In this document: positions 1 to 9,401 of the stretch, in pieces
Layout of the letters: each line of letters opens with the position of its first letter
How positions within the stretch are numbered: position 1 is the stretch's first letter
Source: Corynebacterium yudongzhengii
GTDB taxonomy: Bacteria; Actinomycetota; Actinomycetes; Mycobacteriales; Mycobacteriaceae
DNA length: 64,000 nt
Assembly (NCBI RefSeq): GCF_003065405.1
Contig: NZ_CP026947.1
Location: 1,054,001 to 1,118,000 of the forward strand
Direction of reading: 5' to 3'
Notes under the pieces: generated by a model
What the model was told of the DNA's origin: nothing
The model's database searches: none
Seen by the model: the letters and a program-made list of their open reading frames with translations, nothing else
Translations under genes and position numbers: made by a program

Positions 1-384
1 CGGGTGAACGAGGTCGATGAGCTCGGCCGCGCACTGGTGGCCACCGGCTTCGGCTACACCGCCTCCAGGCGCGCGGAGCAGGCCCGGATCATCGCGGGGC
101 TTTTGCCCTCGATCCGCGACATCCGCCGCTTGGGTTCGGCGGCGATCGACCTCTGCCACCTCGCCGAAGGGCGCGTCGATGCCTACTTCGAGCACGGTCT
201 GAATTGTTGGGATTTCGCGGCCGGTGTGGTGATCGCCCGGGAGGCGGGCGCGGTGGTTGAGCACCCGCCCTTAAGCGTGAGCGGTGAGGAGGGCAACGTG
301 ATCGTCGCGGGTGCCCACGGCGTTCAGGAACAGCTTTCTGACCAGCTCAAACAGGTAGGTGGTTACGCGCCGGTGGGGCGGTAA
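1..384 (+). CDS. suhB: Inositol monophosphatase family protein, C-terminal part
   Basis: This is the 3' part of a gene that begins before the window; it is open from base 1 and stops at 382-384. The motif WDFAAG near residue 68 is the second metal- and substrate-binding signature of the inositol monophosphatase superfamily, whose members hydrolyse inositol-1-phosphate and related sugar phosphates with Mg2+. Close to DUF4193, DUF3093 and dut, it matches my memory of the mycobacterial suhB neighbourhood. The N-terminal metal site is outside the window, so the substrate (inositol phosphate, histidinol phosphate or PAP) cannot be settled. Confidence 0.85.
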   Translation, partial: RVNEVDELGRALVATGFGYTASRRAEQARIIAGLLPSIRDIRRLGSAAIDLCHLAEGRVDAYFEHGLNCWDFAAGVVIAREAGAVVEHPPLSVSGEEGNVIVAGAHGVQEQLSDQLKQVGGYAPVGR

Positions 385-454
385 TAGACATCAGTTACGC
401 CGTGGTTTAGTATGCGCCTCGACAAACCCCTTGACATAGCAACCGGAGGAGCAC

Positions 455-745
455 ATGGCCGCCGATTATGACGCACCCCGCCGCCGCGCGGAGGACGAAA
501 TTGAAACCGACTCCCTCGAGGGCCTGAAGGCCGCGGAATCGGAAAACTCCGGAGTCGACGAAGACGGCGAGATTACGGAATCCTTCGACCCGCCGAGCGT
601 CGACCTCACCGGCGAGGAGCTCAACGTCACTGTGGTGCCCCGCCAGGAGGATGAATTCACGTGCTCGAGCTGCTTTTTGGTGCAGAAGCGTAACCGTAAG
701 TCCCACGAGGAAAACGGTGCGCCGATCTGCCTGGACTGCGCTTAA
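455..745 (+). CDS. DUF4193 family protein
   Basis: A 96-aa acidic protein with a ribosome site (GGAGG) just before the ATG. The first 60 residues are rich in Asp and Glu and probably disordered. The C-terminal third has two Cys pairs (CSSC and CLDC) about 20 residues apart, a small zinc-ribbon layout. This architecture is the actinobacterial DUF4193 family, which is very widely conserved but has no assigned function that I know. It converges on the DUF3093 gene with only 17 bp between stops. Confidence 0.85.
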   Translation: MAADYDAPRRRAEDEIETDSLEGLKAAESENSGVDEDGEITESFDPPSVDLTGEELNVTVVPRQEDEFTCSSCFLVQKRNRKSHEENGAPICLDCA

Positions 746-762
746 GGCGAGCGCTTGAAAGG

Positions 763-1278
763 CTAGCGCCGGGGCATGTGCACCAGGGCCTCGTCGGCCT
801 GCTCCGGCACAAACGCCCGGAGGATCTTCTCCGGATCCCGGGCCGACAGCAGCCAGTAGGGCGTGGGGTCGGCCGGGTCATCGAGGACGAGCATGACCAT
901 CCGCGGCACCCAGCCGTGGGAGACCACGAACGCCGCCGGGTCGAGCTGGCGGCCCATCGCGTTGCGCTTCGCGGATTCCGGCACCGCCAGCGAGCGGGAA
1001 ACCACGTCCGCCGGCAAGCTGGCCTGGCCGACGGTGAGCCAGCGGGAACCGTCAGCGTCCTGTTCGATCCGGATGACGGTCGACGACCACCACAACAGCA
1101 CCCAGATCGCCAGGGCGCTGAGCGCGATGCCGGGGATAATCATCCACCAGATGGAGCGGTTGAGGGCGATCTGCGCCGTCATCAACGCCACCAGGCCGGC
1201 GGCGAGCACCCACCAGTACAGGGGCACCCACTGGCGCTCCTGATAGAGGACCGTCGTTTCCGTCGCCTTAGCACTCAC
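763..1278 (-). CDS. DUF3093 family membrane protein
   Basis: A 171-aa protein with two predicted membrane helices at about residues 21-38 and 45-68 (PLYWWVLAAG and IIPGIALSALAIW regions), then a roughly 100-aa cytoplasmic-type domain. It matches the actinobacterial DUF3093 family, which is found next to dut in many genomes. The function is unknown. The gene is divergent from dut across an 87-bp spacer that carries the sequence TAGTCGAGC twice. Confidence 0.85.
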   Translation of the reverse strand: MSAKATETTVLYQERQWVPLYWWVLAAGLVALMTAQIALNRSIWWMIIPGIALSALAIWVLLWWSSTVIRIEQDADGSRWLTVGQASLPADVVSRSLAVPESAKRNAMGRQLDPAAFVVSHGWVPRMVMLVLDDPADPTPYWLLSARDPEKILRAFVPEQADEALVHMPRR

Positions 1279-1365
1279 GTCCGCCCAGTCTAGTCGAGCA
1301 CCTCAGACACACGAAGTGGCGCCCGGTTCGCGCGCACGCATAGTCGAGCTGGTTTACTGCACACC

Positions 1366-1821
1366 ATGAGCAACGAGACCGTGCGCATCAAAAGACTCGA
1401 TCCTGACCTGCCGCTGCCGGCCCGCGCCCACCGCGGGGATGCCGGGGCGGATCTGTACTGTACGGAGGATTTCCGGCTCGCCCCCTTCGAGCGCCGGTTG
1501 GTAGGCACCGGCATCGCCCTCGAGCTGCCCTTGGGCACCGTGGGCCTGGTGCATCCGCGCTCGGGGCTGGCCGCGAAGCAGGGCTTGAGCATCGTCAACG
1601 CCCCCGGCACCATCGACGCTGACTACCGCGGCGAGATCAAGGTATGTCTGATTAACCTGGACCCGGAAAGCCCCATTGAGTGCGAGCGCGGCACCCGCAT
1701 CGCCCAGCTGGTGATCCAGCGGGTCGAACTCGTCGAGTTCGAGGAGGTCGCAGAACTGAGTGAGACCGTCCGCGGCGAGCGCGGTTACGGCTCGTCGGGG
1801 ACGACGGGTTCGTTACAGTAG
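1366..1821 (+). CDS. dut: dUTP diphosphatase
   Basis: A 151-aa homotrimeric-type dUTPase that hydrolyses dUTP to dUMP and PPi, keeping uracil out of DNA and supplying dUMP for thymidylate synthesis. Visible motifs are HRGDAGAD (motif I), HPRSGLA (motif II), [10 protein letters not shown] with the catalytic Asp and the Tyr that excludes ribose (motif III), RIAQLVI (motif IV) and [10 protein letters not shown] (motif V, the Gly-rich tail closing the active site). Length and motif order are normal. The gene is probably co-transcribed with the downstream DUF3710 gene (30-bp gap). Confidence 0.97.
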   Translation: MSNETVRIKRLDPDLPLPARAHRGDAGADLYCTEDFRLAPFERRLVGTGIALELPLGTVGLVHPRSGLAAKQGLSIVNAPGTIDADYRGEIKVCLINLDPESPIECERGTRIAQLVIQRVELVEFEEVAELSETVRGERGYGSSGTTGSLQ

Positions 1822-1851
1822 GCACGAATCAACGACAGGGAGGTTAGCCCG

Positions 1852-2655
1852 ATGGCACTGTGGCCGTTCGCTAAGAAGAAGGACAAGGACAAGGATAAAG
1901 ACGCGCACGCGGAACCGGAGGTTCAGTCGGAGGCCCAGCCCGAACCGCAGCCGGAGGCGGACGCGGCGTTGCAAAGCACTCCGGATACCGGCCCCTTCGA
2001 CGGCGACAGCGTCGACATCGAAGAGTTCGACTTCTCTGATTTCTCCACCGGCATCTTGAACCTGGGCTCGATGAAGATCCCGCTGCCGAAGGAGAGCCAG
2101 GTGCAGGTCGAGATGGGGGAGAAGGGCCCGCGGATGCTGCACATCGTCACCCGCCTCGGCCGTATTACCCCGGTGGCGTTTGCCGCCCCGACCCACGGCG
2201 GCCAGTGGGAGGAAGCCTCCCAGAAGATCCACGACGGCATGCAGCGCGACGGCTTAGACGACGTACGCTTCCTCGACGGCCCCTGGGGCCGGGAGGTCTA
2301 CGCCACCAAGGGAGCCAACGCGATGCGCGTCATCGGCGTCGATGGCCCGCGCTGGATGCTGCGCCTGACCCTGGCCGCCCCGCAAGCCAAGGCCGACGAG
2401 CTCGCCGAGATCGCCCGCGGCGTGGCGGCGCGCACCTTCGTCTACCGCGGTGACGCGCCGGTGCTCGCCGGTAACTCCCTGCCGGTCGCCCTGCCCGCCC
2501 CGCTCGTCGAGCAGGTGCAGAAGGCTATGAAGAAGCGCGAGGAGCAGGCCCGGCTGCAGCGCGAGAACGACACCGCCCAGGCCAAGCGTCACGACGACCA
2601 GGCGCTCAACGACGCCGCGCAGGCCCTGCGCAACCTCGGTAACCAGAAAGACTAA
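1852..2655 (+). CDS. DUF3710 family protein
   Basis: A 267-aa protein of the actinobacterial DUF3710 family. It begins MALWPFAKKK, followed by a low-complexity stretch of Lys, Asp, Glu, Pro and Gln to about residue 45. The folded core (about 60-215) contains the conserved GPRWMLR segment. The last 45 residues form a charged helix rich in Lys, Arg and Gln. No catalytic motif is visible and the function is unknown. It sits between dut and DUF3159, as in other actinobacteria. Confidence 0.85.
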   Translation: MALWPFAKKKDKDKDKDAHAEPEVQSEAQPEPQPEADAALQSTPDTGPFDGDSVDIEEFDFSDFSTGILNLGSMKIPLPKESQVQVEMGEKGPRMLHIVTRLGRITPVAFAAPTHGGQWEEASQKIHDGMQRDGLDDVRFLDGPWGREVYATKGANAMRVIGVDGPRWMLRLTLAAPQAKADELAEIARGVAARTFVYRGDAPVLAGNSLPVALPAPLVEQVQKAMKKREEQARLQRENDTAQAKRHDDQALNDAAQALRNLGNQKD

Positions 2656-2660
2656 CTCCG

Positions 2661-3284
2661 GTGACGCACAACCCCACCCTTCTGGAACAGATGGGCGGTA
2701 TCACGGGGCTGATCGCCTCGACGCTGCCGATTCTCGTCCTCGTTCCCATCAATAACTATTACGGGCTCACGCCCGCGCTGCTGGCCGCCCTCGGCGTGGC
2801 CGTGGTGATCTTCATCTGGCGCGCCGCGCGCAAAGAGAGCCTACAGCCGGCCTTCAACGCCCTGTTCGGCGTGGTCATCGGCGCGGTGGTCGCGTGGCTG
2901 ACCGGGGATGCCCGCGGCTACTTCCTCTACGGCATCTGGGTCTCGCTGCTGCTCTTCGTCGTCGCCATGATCTCGATCGTGGTGCGCTGGCCGTTAGTCG
3001 GCGTGGTGTGGAAGGGACTCAACGGCGAGGACATGAGCTGGCGCAGCGTTCCCGCCGCCCGCCGGGCCTACGCCGTGGCCACCGCAGGGTGGGCCGTGGT
3101 GTTCATCGCGCGTTTCATCGTGCAAAACGCCCTGTACAACGACGAAGCCACCGGCGCCCTCGCCGCCGCCCGCATCCTCATGGGGTGGCCGTTGACCGGC
3201 CTCGTGCTCATCCTGACCATCTGGATGGTGCGCCGCGCCAACGCCGCCGTCGACAAGAATGGAGCTGAGGCACATGAGCACTGA
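2661..3284 (+). CDS. DUF3159 family membrane protein
   Basis: A 207-aa integral membrane protein starting with GTG five bases after the previous stop. Hydrophobic segments at about residues 15-30, 36-52, 65-80, 88-108, 135-155 and 168-188 suggest six helices. The family is DUF3159, an actinobacterial group of unknown function, possibly transport-related. The 3' end overlaps the start of the next gene by 11 bp, which points to translational coupling. Confidence 0.85.
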   Translation: MTHNPTLLEQMGGITGLIASTLPILVLVPINNYYGLTPALLAALGVAVVIFIWRAARKESLQPAFNALFGVVIGAVVAWLTGDARGYFLYGIWVSLLLFVVAMISIVVRWPLVGVVWKGLNGEDMSWRSVPAARRAYAVATAGWAVVFIARFIVQNALYNDEATGALAAARILMGWPLTGLVLILTIWMVRRANAAVDKNGAEAHEH

Positions 3285-4437
3285 GAGTCAGATTTTCACC
3301 GTCACCCGCATGGCTCACGGGGGTGAGGGCATTGCCACCGCCGAGGATGGCCGCGTCGTCTTCGTCGCTGGGGCCTATCCCGGCGATCAAGTGCGCGCGG
3401 AGCTGACGAAGGTGAAGAAACGCTTCGCCCGCGCCCGCACGCTGGAGGTGCTCGAGGCCGGCCGTTACCGCGGTGAGCAGACCTGCCCGACGGCCGCGCA
3501 CGGCGCCGGGTGCTGTGATTTCGGTGATGTCGTCCCAGAGCTAGAAGCAGAACTCAAGGCTGAGGTCTTGACTGGGCAGTTGTCGCGCCTGCGTGGCATC
3601 GAGATTCCCGAACTCAGCGTCCGAGCACTCAAGCCACATCGGGGCTGGCGCACCCGCGTGCGCCTGGGCACTGATGCAAAAGGCCGCGTCGGTATGCGTC
3701 GCCGCGGCTCCCGGGAGGTCATCACGGAGCAGCGCTGCACCCAGCCGGTGCCGGAGCTTCTCGACGGCCTCGCCCCCGCCACCGGCGGCGCCGAGGTCGT
3801 GGCGGTGTGGGATTCGGAAGGCCAGCGTCATGTCGTCGAAACGCGCAGCGCCGCGCGGGGCCGCCGCACCGAGAAGATCATCCGAGTGCTGGAAGGACCC
3901 GGCGAGGTCACCGAGAGAGTCGGAGAGCACACCTTCGTCTTCCCGCCGACCGCATTCTGGCAGGCGCACGCCGCCGCGCCGGAGGCCTATTCCGGACTGG
4001 TCACCGAGTGGCTCAGCGATGTGGAGGCGGATGTCGCCTGGGATCTCTACGGCGGTGTCGGCCTGTTCGTCCCGGCGATTGCGCAGGCCACCGGGGAAGA
4101 TACCCGGATCATCTCCGTCGACTACTCTGAGGCGGCCGATATCGAGCAGCCCGGCGTCGAACGCGTCAACGCTCGCGTAGAAGAGGCGGTGGCAAAGCTG
4201 CCGGATCCGGAGGTGGTCGTCCTCGACCCGCCGCGCACGGGCGCCGGCAACGACGTGATCACCCGCGTCGCGCATACCGCGCCCCAGCGCGTCATCCACA
4301 TCGGCTGCGACCCGGCGACGTTCGTCCGGGACATTCGTTCCTGGTGGGAGAGCGGCTACCGCATCCAGCGCCTAGAGCTGATCGACGCCTTTCCCGGCAC
4401 CCATCACTTCGAAGTCATCGCCCAGTTGGGCAGGTAG
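3274..4437 (+). CDS. TrmA/RumA-family RNA (uracil-5-) methyltransferase
   Basis: A 387-aa class I SAM methyltransferase for RNA. An N-terminal TRAM-like domain (about 1-60, including MAHGGEGIA) precedes a Cys cluster (C at about 70, then CC) that could hold an Fe-S cluster as in RlmD. The catalytic domain carries FWQAHAAAPE, a SAM-binding segment DLYGGVGLF, DPPRTGAG, and HIGCDPATF with the nucleophilic Cys; HHFE near the end supplies the general base. I chose the ATG at 3274 over an in-frame ATG at 3259 because GGAGCTGAGG precedes it. Whether it methylates tRNA or rRNA is not determinable here. Confidence 0.9.
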   Translation: MSTESQIFTVTRMAHGGEGIATAEDGRVVFVAGAYPGDQVRAELTKVKKRFARARTLEVLEAGRYRGEQTCPTAAHGAGCCDFGDVVPELEAELKAEVLTGQLSRLRGIEIPELSVRALKPHRGWRTRVRLGTDAKGRVGMRRRGSREVITEQRCTQPVPELLDGLAPATGGAEVVAVWDSEGQRHVVETRSAARGRRTEKIIRVLEGPGEVTERVGEHTFVFPPTAFWQAHAAAPEAYSGLVTEWLSDVEADVAWDLYGGVGLFVPAIAQATGEDTRIISVDYSEAADIEQPGVERVNARVEEAVAKLPDPEVVVLDPPRTGAGNDVITRVAHTAPQRVIHIGCDPATFVRDIRSWWESGYRIQRLELIDAFPGTHHFEVIAQLGR

Positions 4438-4524
4438 TTGGCCATCACCTCTACCCCGGCGGGTAGCATGGCTAAAACATGGATTATCCGTGCCGCCGGT
4501 CAAAAGCGCAGGTAAAGGAGAGAG

Positions 4525-6417
4525 ATGGGTATTTTCAGCGAGCTGCACTCGCCCGCAGACGTCAAGGCGCTGGATGATTCCCAGCTCGCGGAACTCGCCG
4601 ACGAGATCCGCGAGGTGCTCGTGGAGAAGGTCTCCGCGACCGGCGGGCACTTGGGCCCGAATCTGGGCGTGGTGGAGCTGACTCTCGCGCTGCACCGGGT
4701 GTTCGAGTCCCCGCATGATCCTTTCATCTTCGATACCTCGCACCAGTCTTATGTGCACAAGATGCTCACGGGGCGCCTCGACCGCTTCGACACCCTGCGC
4801 CAGAAGGGCGGGCTGTCCGGGTATACCTCGCGCGCCGAGTCGGAGCACGACTGGACGGAGTCCTCGCACGCCTCGTCCTCGCTGTCCTATGCCGACGGCC
4901 TGGCCAAGGGCCTGCAACTGAACGGGTTGGAATCGCGCAACGTCGTCGCGGTGGTGGGCGACGGGGCGCTCACCGGCGGCATGTGCTGGGAGGCGCTCAA
5001 CAACATCGCGGAGGCCAACCGCAACGTCGTGATCGTCGTCAACGACAACGGCCGTTCTTATTCGCCGACGATCGGCGGGTTCGCCAAGAACTTATCCACG
5101 ATCCGCATGCAGCACGGCTACGACGAGCTCATGGAGCACGGCAAGCGCCGCCTGCAGCAACTCGGCTGGGTCGGCCGGCGCGCCTTCGAAGCGCTCGCGG
5201 CCTTCAAGGAGGGCGTGAAATCCCAGCTCATCCCCACCGAGATGTTCGCCGACTTGGGGCTAAAATACGTCGGCCCCATCTCCGGGCACGATCTTTCGGC
5301 GCTCATCGAGGCCTTCGAATACGCCCAGGATTATGACGGGCCCATCATCGTCCACGCCGTCACCGAAAAGGGCCACGGCTTCGCCCCGGCGGTGAACAAC
5401 CTGGCCGACCAGATGCACTCCACCGGCTCCATCGACCCGGTGACCGGCACCCCAAAGAAGTCCTCGAAACCCGGCTGGACCAAGGTATTTTCCGACGAAC
5501 TCGTGGACTTAGGCCACCGCCGCGACGACATCGTTGCCATCACCGCCGCCATGGCCGGACCGACCGGCCTGCAGGCTTTCGCAGACGAGTTCCCCCGCCG
5601 GTTTTTCGACGTCGGCATCGCCGAGGCCCACGCTCTGACCTCCGCGGCCGGCCTGGCGCTCAGCGGCCGGCATCCGGTGGTCGCCCTGTACTCGACGTTC
5701 CTCAACCGCGGCTTCGATCAGCTGCTCATGGACGTCGGTCTTTTGAAGCTGCCCGTCACCCTCGTGCTGGACCGCTCAGGCGTGACCGGCACCGACGGCG
5801 CCAGCCACAACGGCGTGTGGGACCTGGCGATCGCCTCGATAGTCCCAGGTATTAAGATCGCCGCCCCGCGCGATGGCGAGCGCCTGCGTCAGCAGTTCGC
5901 CGAAGCCGTCGAGATCACCGACGGCCCGAGCGTGGTGCGCTTTCCCAAAGGCGAGCTGCCCGAGACCATCGACGCCGAAATGACCACGGCCGATGGCGTC
6001 GACATCCTAAGCTACGGCGAGGGCGCCACCAGCGTGCTATTCATCTCTGTCGGCGCGATGGCCCCCGATGCGCTCGCCGCCGCCGAGGCGCTGGCTGATA
6101 AGGACATCGCCGTTACCGTCGTCGACCCGCAGTGGGTCTTCCCCGTGGCCGACTCCCTCATCGAGATGGCGCGCGATCATGACCTCGTGGTCGTCGCCGA
6201 GGACGGCATCATCCGCGGCGGCATCGGCTCCGCGGTGGGGGAGGCTCTGGCGGCGGCGGGCGTCGATAAGCCCCTGCGCCAGCTGGCCTTCCCGCACTTC
6301 TTCCCGCTGCACGCCTCCCGCAGCGAGCTCCTCCACGACGTTCACCTCGACGCCGAGTCCATGCGCGAGCGCATCGAGAACTGGGTCGGCGAGCTAGCTC
6401 AGCCGCGCGGTGAGTAG
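4525..6417 (+). CDS. dxs: 1-deoxy-D-xylulose-5-phosphate synthase
   Basis: A 630-aa TPP enzyme that condenses pyruvate with glyceraldehyde-3-phosphate, the first step of the MEP isoprenoid pathway, which feeds decaprenyl phosphate and menaquinone. Motifs in order: [23 protein letters not shown], the TPP/Mg motif GDGALTGGM leading to NDNGRSYSP, the transketolase Pyr domain (DVGIAEAHA), [10 protein letters not shown], and a C-terminal transketolase domain. The ribosome site AAAGGAGAG is six bases from the ATG. The 3' end overlaps the convergent RNase D gene by 24 bp. Confidence 0.97.
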   Translation: MGIFSELHSPADVKALDDSQLAELADEIREVLVEKVSATGGHLGPNLGVVELTLALHRVFESPHDPFIFDTSHQSYVHKMLTGRLDRFDTLRQKGGLSGYTSRAESEHDWTESSHASSSLSYADGLAKGLQLNGLESRNVVAVVGDGALTGGMCWEALNNIAEANRNVVIVVNDNGRSYSPTIGGFAKNLSTIRMQHGYDELMEHGKRRLQQLGWVGRRAFEALAAFKEGVKSQLIPTEMFADLGLKYVGPISGHDLSALIEAFEYAQDYDGPIIVHAVTEKGHGFAPAVNNLADQMHSTGSIDPVTGTPKKSSKPGWTKVFSDELVDLGHRRDDIVAITAAMAGPTGLQAFADEFPRRFFDVGIAEAHALTSAAGLALSGRHPVVALYSTFLNRGFDQLLMDVGLLKLPVTLVLDRSGVTGTDGASHNGVWDLAIASIVPGIKIAAPRDGERLRQQFAEAVEITDGPSVVRFPKGELPETIDAEMTTADGVDILSYGEGATSVLFISVGAMAPDALAAAEALADKDIAVTVVDPQWVFPVADSLIEMARDHDLVVVAEDGIIRGGIGSAVGEALAAAGVDKPLRQLAFPHFFPLHASRSELLHDVHLDAESMRERIENWVGELAQPRGE

Positions 6418-7560
6418 GGGAGCCACGAGCTCGACCTGCCACGGCCGCGCGCCCCGGCGCAGCAGGTAGTCGCGCAGGCTTGTGGGGTGCAGGGAGTGCT
6501 TCTCGACGACCTGCCACACCACCTCCCGCAGCAACGAAGGCTTCAGCAGCCGGGTGCTTTCGACCTCGATGTCTGCCGCCAGCTCGGCGACATCCTCGCG
6601 CAGGGCGGTGACCACCTCCCAGGAGCCAGGGTGGGTCGATTTCCACGCCGATTTCGAGGGCACGTCTGCGTGTTGCGGCCGCGGCGGCCACAGCGCCCGG
6701 TCGGTGCTTAAGGCCTCGCTCACGTGTTCCAACCAGAACTTCCGGTGACCGCGGCGCAGGCGCTGAGCCCCGGCGATGCGGCGCAGCTCCGACTGGGTGC
6801 GCGGCTGGCGGCGGGCCATATCGACGAGCGTCTTCGTAGCCAGCACGCGGGTGGGCGCGCGGTCTTTAGCGCGCGCGATGCGGTCGCGTTCGTGCCAGAG
6901 GTGCTCGAGCACGACGCGCTGCTCGGGCGCGGTCAGCGTCGCCGCCCCGCGCACGGTATCCCAGCGCTCCGGTTGCGGGGAGAAGGTGAGCAGGTGAGCG
7001 AACTCCTGCTGGGCGATGGTGGTCTTGCCAGAGGCGGCAAGGAGCTCGGCGAGGGTGTCGACGAGATCCGGCAGATAAATAACGTCGTCGGCGGCGTAGT
7101 CGAGAAGTGCTCTCGGCAGCGGGCGTTGCGAGAAGTCCTCGGCGCCGTGGCCTTTGGGCAGGTCGATACCGAGAAAGGCACCCACCATCGCCGAGAGGTT
7201 CACCTTCTCTAAGCCGAGTAAGCGGCCGGCCAGTTCGGTATCGAACAGCCGCCGCGGCCACACCCGCAGCATCTGCAGGGCGGGCAGGTCGGTGTGCGCG
7301 GCGTGCATCACCCAATCGAGGTCCTCGAGCACGTCCGCGAAGGCGACGGTGAAGGCCTCGCGGTGACCCTCCGGGTCGACGACGATAGGCGGGATACCGC
7401 GCCGGTAGAGCTGGACGAGGAACGCGCGATCGTCGTAACGAAAACCGCCGGCGCGCTCCGTATCGACGGCGAGGGGCCCATAGCCCTCGGTCAGTCGGCG
7501 GGCGGCGGCGGGAAAGTCGGCGGGGTCGTCGATAAAGAGGTAGTCGGTCACGGCCTTCAC
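6394..7560 (-). CDS. rnd: Ribonuclease D-like 3'-5' exoribonuclease with HRDC domain
   Basis: A 388-aa protein. The N-terminal DEDD exonuclease domain shows PLAVDTERA (Exo I), [10 protein letters not shown] (Exo II) and [14 protein letters not shown] (Exo III, with the Tyr). An HRDC domain follows at about residues 215-290 ([16 protein letters not shown]). RNase D trims 3' ends of tRNA and other stable RNAs. The GTG start directly follows the stop of the DUF3000 gene (TAAGTG), so the two are translationally coupled. Its last 24 bp overlap the end of dxs on the other strand. Confidence 0.9.
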   Translation of the reverse strand: MKAVTDYLFIDDPADFPAAARRLTEGYGPLAVDTERAGGFRYDDRAFLVQLYRRGIPPIVVDPEGHREAFTVAFADVLEDLDWVMHAAHTDLPALQMLRVWPRRLFDTELAGRLLGLEKVNLSAMVGAFLGIDLPKGHGAEDFSQRPLPRALLDYAADDVIYLPDLVDTLAELLAASGKTTIAQQEFAHLLTFSPQPERWDTVRGAATLTAPEQRVVLEHLWHERDRIARAKDRAPTRVLATKTLVDMARRQPRTQSELRRIAGAQRLRRGHRKFWLEHVSEALSTDRALWPPRPQHADVPSKSAWKSTHPGSWEVVTALREDVAELAADIEVESTRLLKPSLLREVVWQVVEKHSLHPTSLRDYLLRRGARPWQVELVAPLLTARLS

Positions 7561-8148
7561 TTAACGGCCGAGCTCGGTCACGCCGACCGGGGGAAGGCCG
7601 GCGACGTTGGCCAAAACGTCGGCGAAAGCCTCGACGTGGTGGGAGAGATCTGTGCCCTGGGCGGTCCAGGAGGCGCGCATCTCCAGCTGGTGGGCGCGCG
7701 GCGGGCCCCCGATCTCGCCGAAGCGTACCGATGCCGTCGAGGTGACCGTGCCGCCGAGGTTGCTGTGCTCGGTGCCCTTATCGGCGAGACCCTCGGTGAG
7801 CCACTGCCACGCGACGTCGGGAAGCAGGGGGTCGGAGGCGACCTCGTCGTCCATGTCGGCCTGGATGTAGGCGACCAGGCGCATGGAGCCGTCCCAGGCG
7901 TCGTCGGCACCCGGGTCGTGGAGGAGGATGAGGCGGCCGAAGGCGTCGCCGGAAGAATCGGTCGGGATGGCCTCCGGGTCAACGTCGTGCTCTACCTCCA
8001 GACCCACGGCATGGCTAAAAGGCGCCAGGCGCTGGGGTGGGCGGATGGTGCCGAGGGTTAACTCTTCGCGAAGCTCGGCGGCGTGCATCGACTCGACGGC
8101 GCGGGTGAACTCGGCCGGAGTCGTCGGCAGGGATTCGGAGGTGCTCAC
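7561..8148 (-). CDS. DUF3000 family protein
   Basis: A 195-aa protein matching the actinobacterial DUF3000 family, which is usually found next to the RNase D and HemQ genes. A helical N-terminus (FTRAVESMHAAELREELTLGTIRPPQRLAPFSHAV) leads into a mixed alpha/beta core with SMRLVAYIQADMDDE. No catalytic motif is recognisable and the function is unknown. It heads a two-gene unit with rnd and diverges from hemQ. Confidence 0.8.
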   Translation of the reverse strand: MSTSESLPTTPAEFTRAVESMHAAELREELTLGTIRPPQRLAPFSHAVGLEVEHDVDPEAIPTDSSGDAFGRLILLHDPGADDAWDGSMRLVAYIQADMDDEVASDPLLPDVAWQWLTEGLADKGTEHSNLGGTVTSTASVRFGEIGGPPRAHQLEMRASWTAQGTDLSHHVEAFADVLANVAGLPPVGVTELGR

Positions 8149-8210
8149 GCCTCGTGAGGCTATCCGCGCCGGTCACATATTCGGTGGAGGCGCGCCGTTC
8201 GGCGTCGGCG

Positions 8211-8246
8211 TTGGCACTGTTCGTGGTATCCAACTTATGATGGATA
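8211..8246 (+). promoter_or_regulatory. Probable hemQ promoter with an inverted repeat over the -10
   Basis: TTGGCA (8211-8216) and TATGAT (8236-8241) make a sigma-A-like promoter with a 19-bp spacer (18 bp if the -10 is read as TTATGA). The perfect inverted repeat TATCCA-N8-TGGATA (8227-8246) overlaps the -10, where a repressor could bind. No regulator is identifiable from sequence. Confidence 0.45.
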
Positions 8247-8275
8247 TCCGATAGGTGAACAAGAGGAAAGGACGG

Positions 8276-8986
8276 ATGACAACCGTGGCCGAGAAACTGG
8301 ACTACGCCAAGCTCAACAGCATGCAGCGCTACACGCAGTGGGTGACCTTCCGGGCGCTTCCGGGCGTGCTGGACAGTGACCGCTCCGAGCTGGTGGCGGA
8401 TACCGAGAAGTTCTTCGCCTCCCTGGCCGACGAGGGTCTGGTGGAAGTGCGTGGCCTCTACGACATCTCCGGCATCCATGCGGAGGCCGACGTGATGATC
8501 TGGTGGCACGCCGAAGAATTCGAACAGCTCCAAGACGCGCTGGCGCGCTTCCGCCGCGAGACCCGACTGGGCCAGGCGCTGGAGATCTTCTGGATCGGCA
8601 ACGGCCTGCACCGCCCGGCGGAGTTCAACAAGTCCCACCTGCCGAGCTTCATCATGGGCGAGAAGCCCTCCGACTGGATCACGGTGTACCCGTTCGTGCG
8701 CTCTTATGACTGGTACCTGCTGGATCCGGCGGAGCGGCGCAAGATCCTCGCCGATCACGGCAAGGCCGGCCGCGAATACCCGGATGTGCGCGCCAACACC
8801 GTGCCGGCGTTCGCCCTCGGCGACTATGAGTGGCTGCTCGCCTTCGAGGGGCCGTCGCTGGACCGTATCGTCGATCTCATGCACACCATGCGCTACACCG
8901 AGGCCCGCCGGCACGTGCGCGAGGAGATCCCCTTCTTCAGCGGCCGCCGCGTCGACGCCGCCACCCTGGTCAACGCGCTGCCCTAA
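8276..8986 (+). CDS. hemQ: Coproheme decarboxylase (hydrogen-peroxide-dependent heme synthase)
   Basis: A 236-aa HemQ/ChdC protein of the actinobacterial clade. It oxidatively decarboxylates the two propionates of iron-coproporphyrin III with H2O2, the last step of the coproporphyrin-dependent heme pathway. Typical segments are MQRYTQWVTFR, VRGLYDISGIHAEADVMIWWHA, LPSFIMGEKP and VYPFVRSYDWYLL, the last carrying the Tyr that forms the catalytic radical, followed by RRKILADHGKAGREYPDV. I prefer ATG 8276 to GTG 8255 because GAGGAAAGG precedes it. It diverges from DUF3000. Confidence 0.93.
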   Translation: MTTVAEKLDYAKLNSMQRYTQWVTFRALPGVLDSDRSELVADTEKFFASLADEGLVEVRGLYDISGIHAEADVMIWWHAEEFEQLQDALARFRRETRLGQALEIFWIGNGLHRPAEFNKSHLPSFIMGEKPSDWITVYPFVRSYDWYLLDPAERRKILADHGKAGREYPDVRANTVPAFALGDYEWLLAFEGPSLDRIVDLMHTMRYTEARRHVREEIPFFSGRRVDAATLVNALP

Positions 8987-8990
8987 CTGG

Positions 8991-9401
8991 CTACTCCAGC
9001 GGGCGCTCGTCGAGGTCGAGGCAGATCGAGTTGATGCAGTAGCGCAAATCGGTCGGCGTGTCATAGCCCTCGCCGGCGAAGACGTGGCCTAAGTGCGACC
9101 CGCAGTTCGCGCACAGCACCTCGGTGCGCACCATGCCCAGCGAGGTGTCCTGTCGCTCGATGACCTTGCCGCTGTCTGCCGGGGAGAAGAACGACGGCCA
9201 CCCGCAGTGGGACTCGAACTTCTCCGTGGACCGAAACAGCTCGGTCCCGCAGGCGCGGCAGGAGTACACCCCCTCGGTGGTGGTGTTGGTGTACTTACCG
9301 ATGCCCGGCGGCTCCGTGCCGCCCTGGCGCAGTACGTGGTATTCCTCCGGAGATAAACGCTTACGCCACTCGGCGTCAGCGATGAGGTTGAAGTCAGTCA
9401 T
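8991..9401 (-). CDS. msrB: Peptide-methionine (R)-S-oxide reductase
   Basis: A 136-aa MsrB that repairs methionine-R-sulfoxide in proteins. Two CxxC zinc-binding pairs are visible (CRAC near residue 49 and CANC near residue 98). The segments HCGWPSFF and RYCINS are family signatures; the Cys of RYCINS is the catalytic nucleophile. Its start overlaps the end of aftC by 8 bp, so it is translated as part of that minus-strand operon. Confidence 0.96.
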   Translation of the reverse strand: MTDFNLIADAEWRKRLSPEEYHVLRQGGTEPPGIGKYTNTTTEGVYSCRACGTELFRSTEKFESHCGWPSFFSPADSGKVIERQDTSLGMVRTEVLCANCGSHLGHVFAGEGYDTPTDLRYCINSICLDLDERPLE

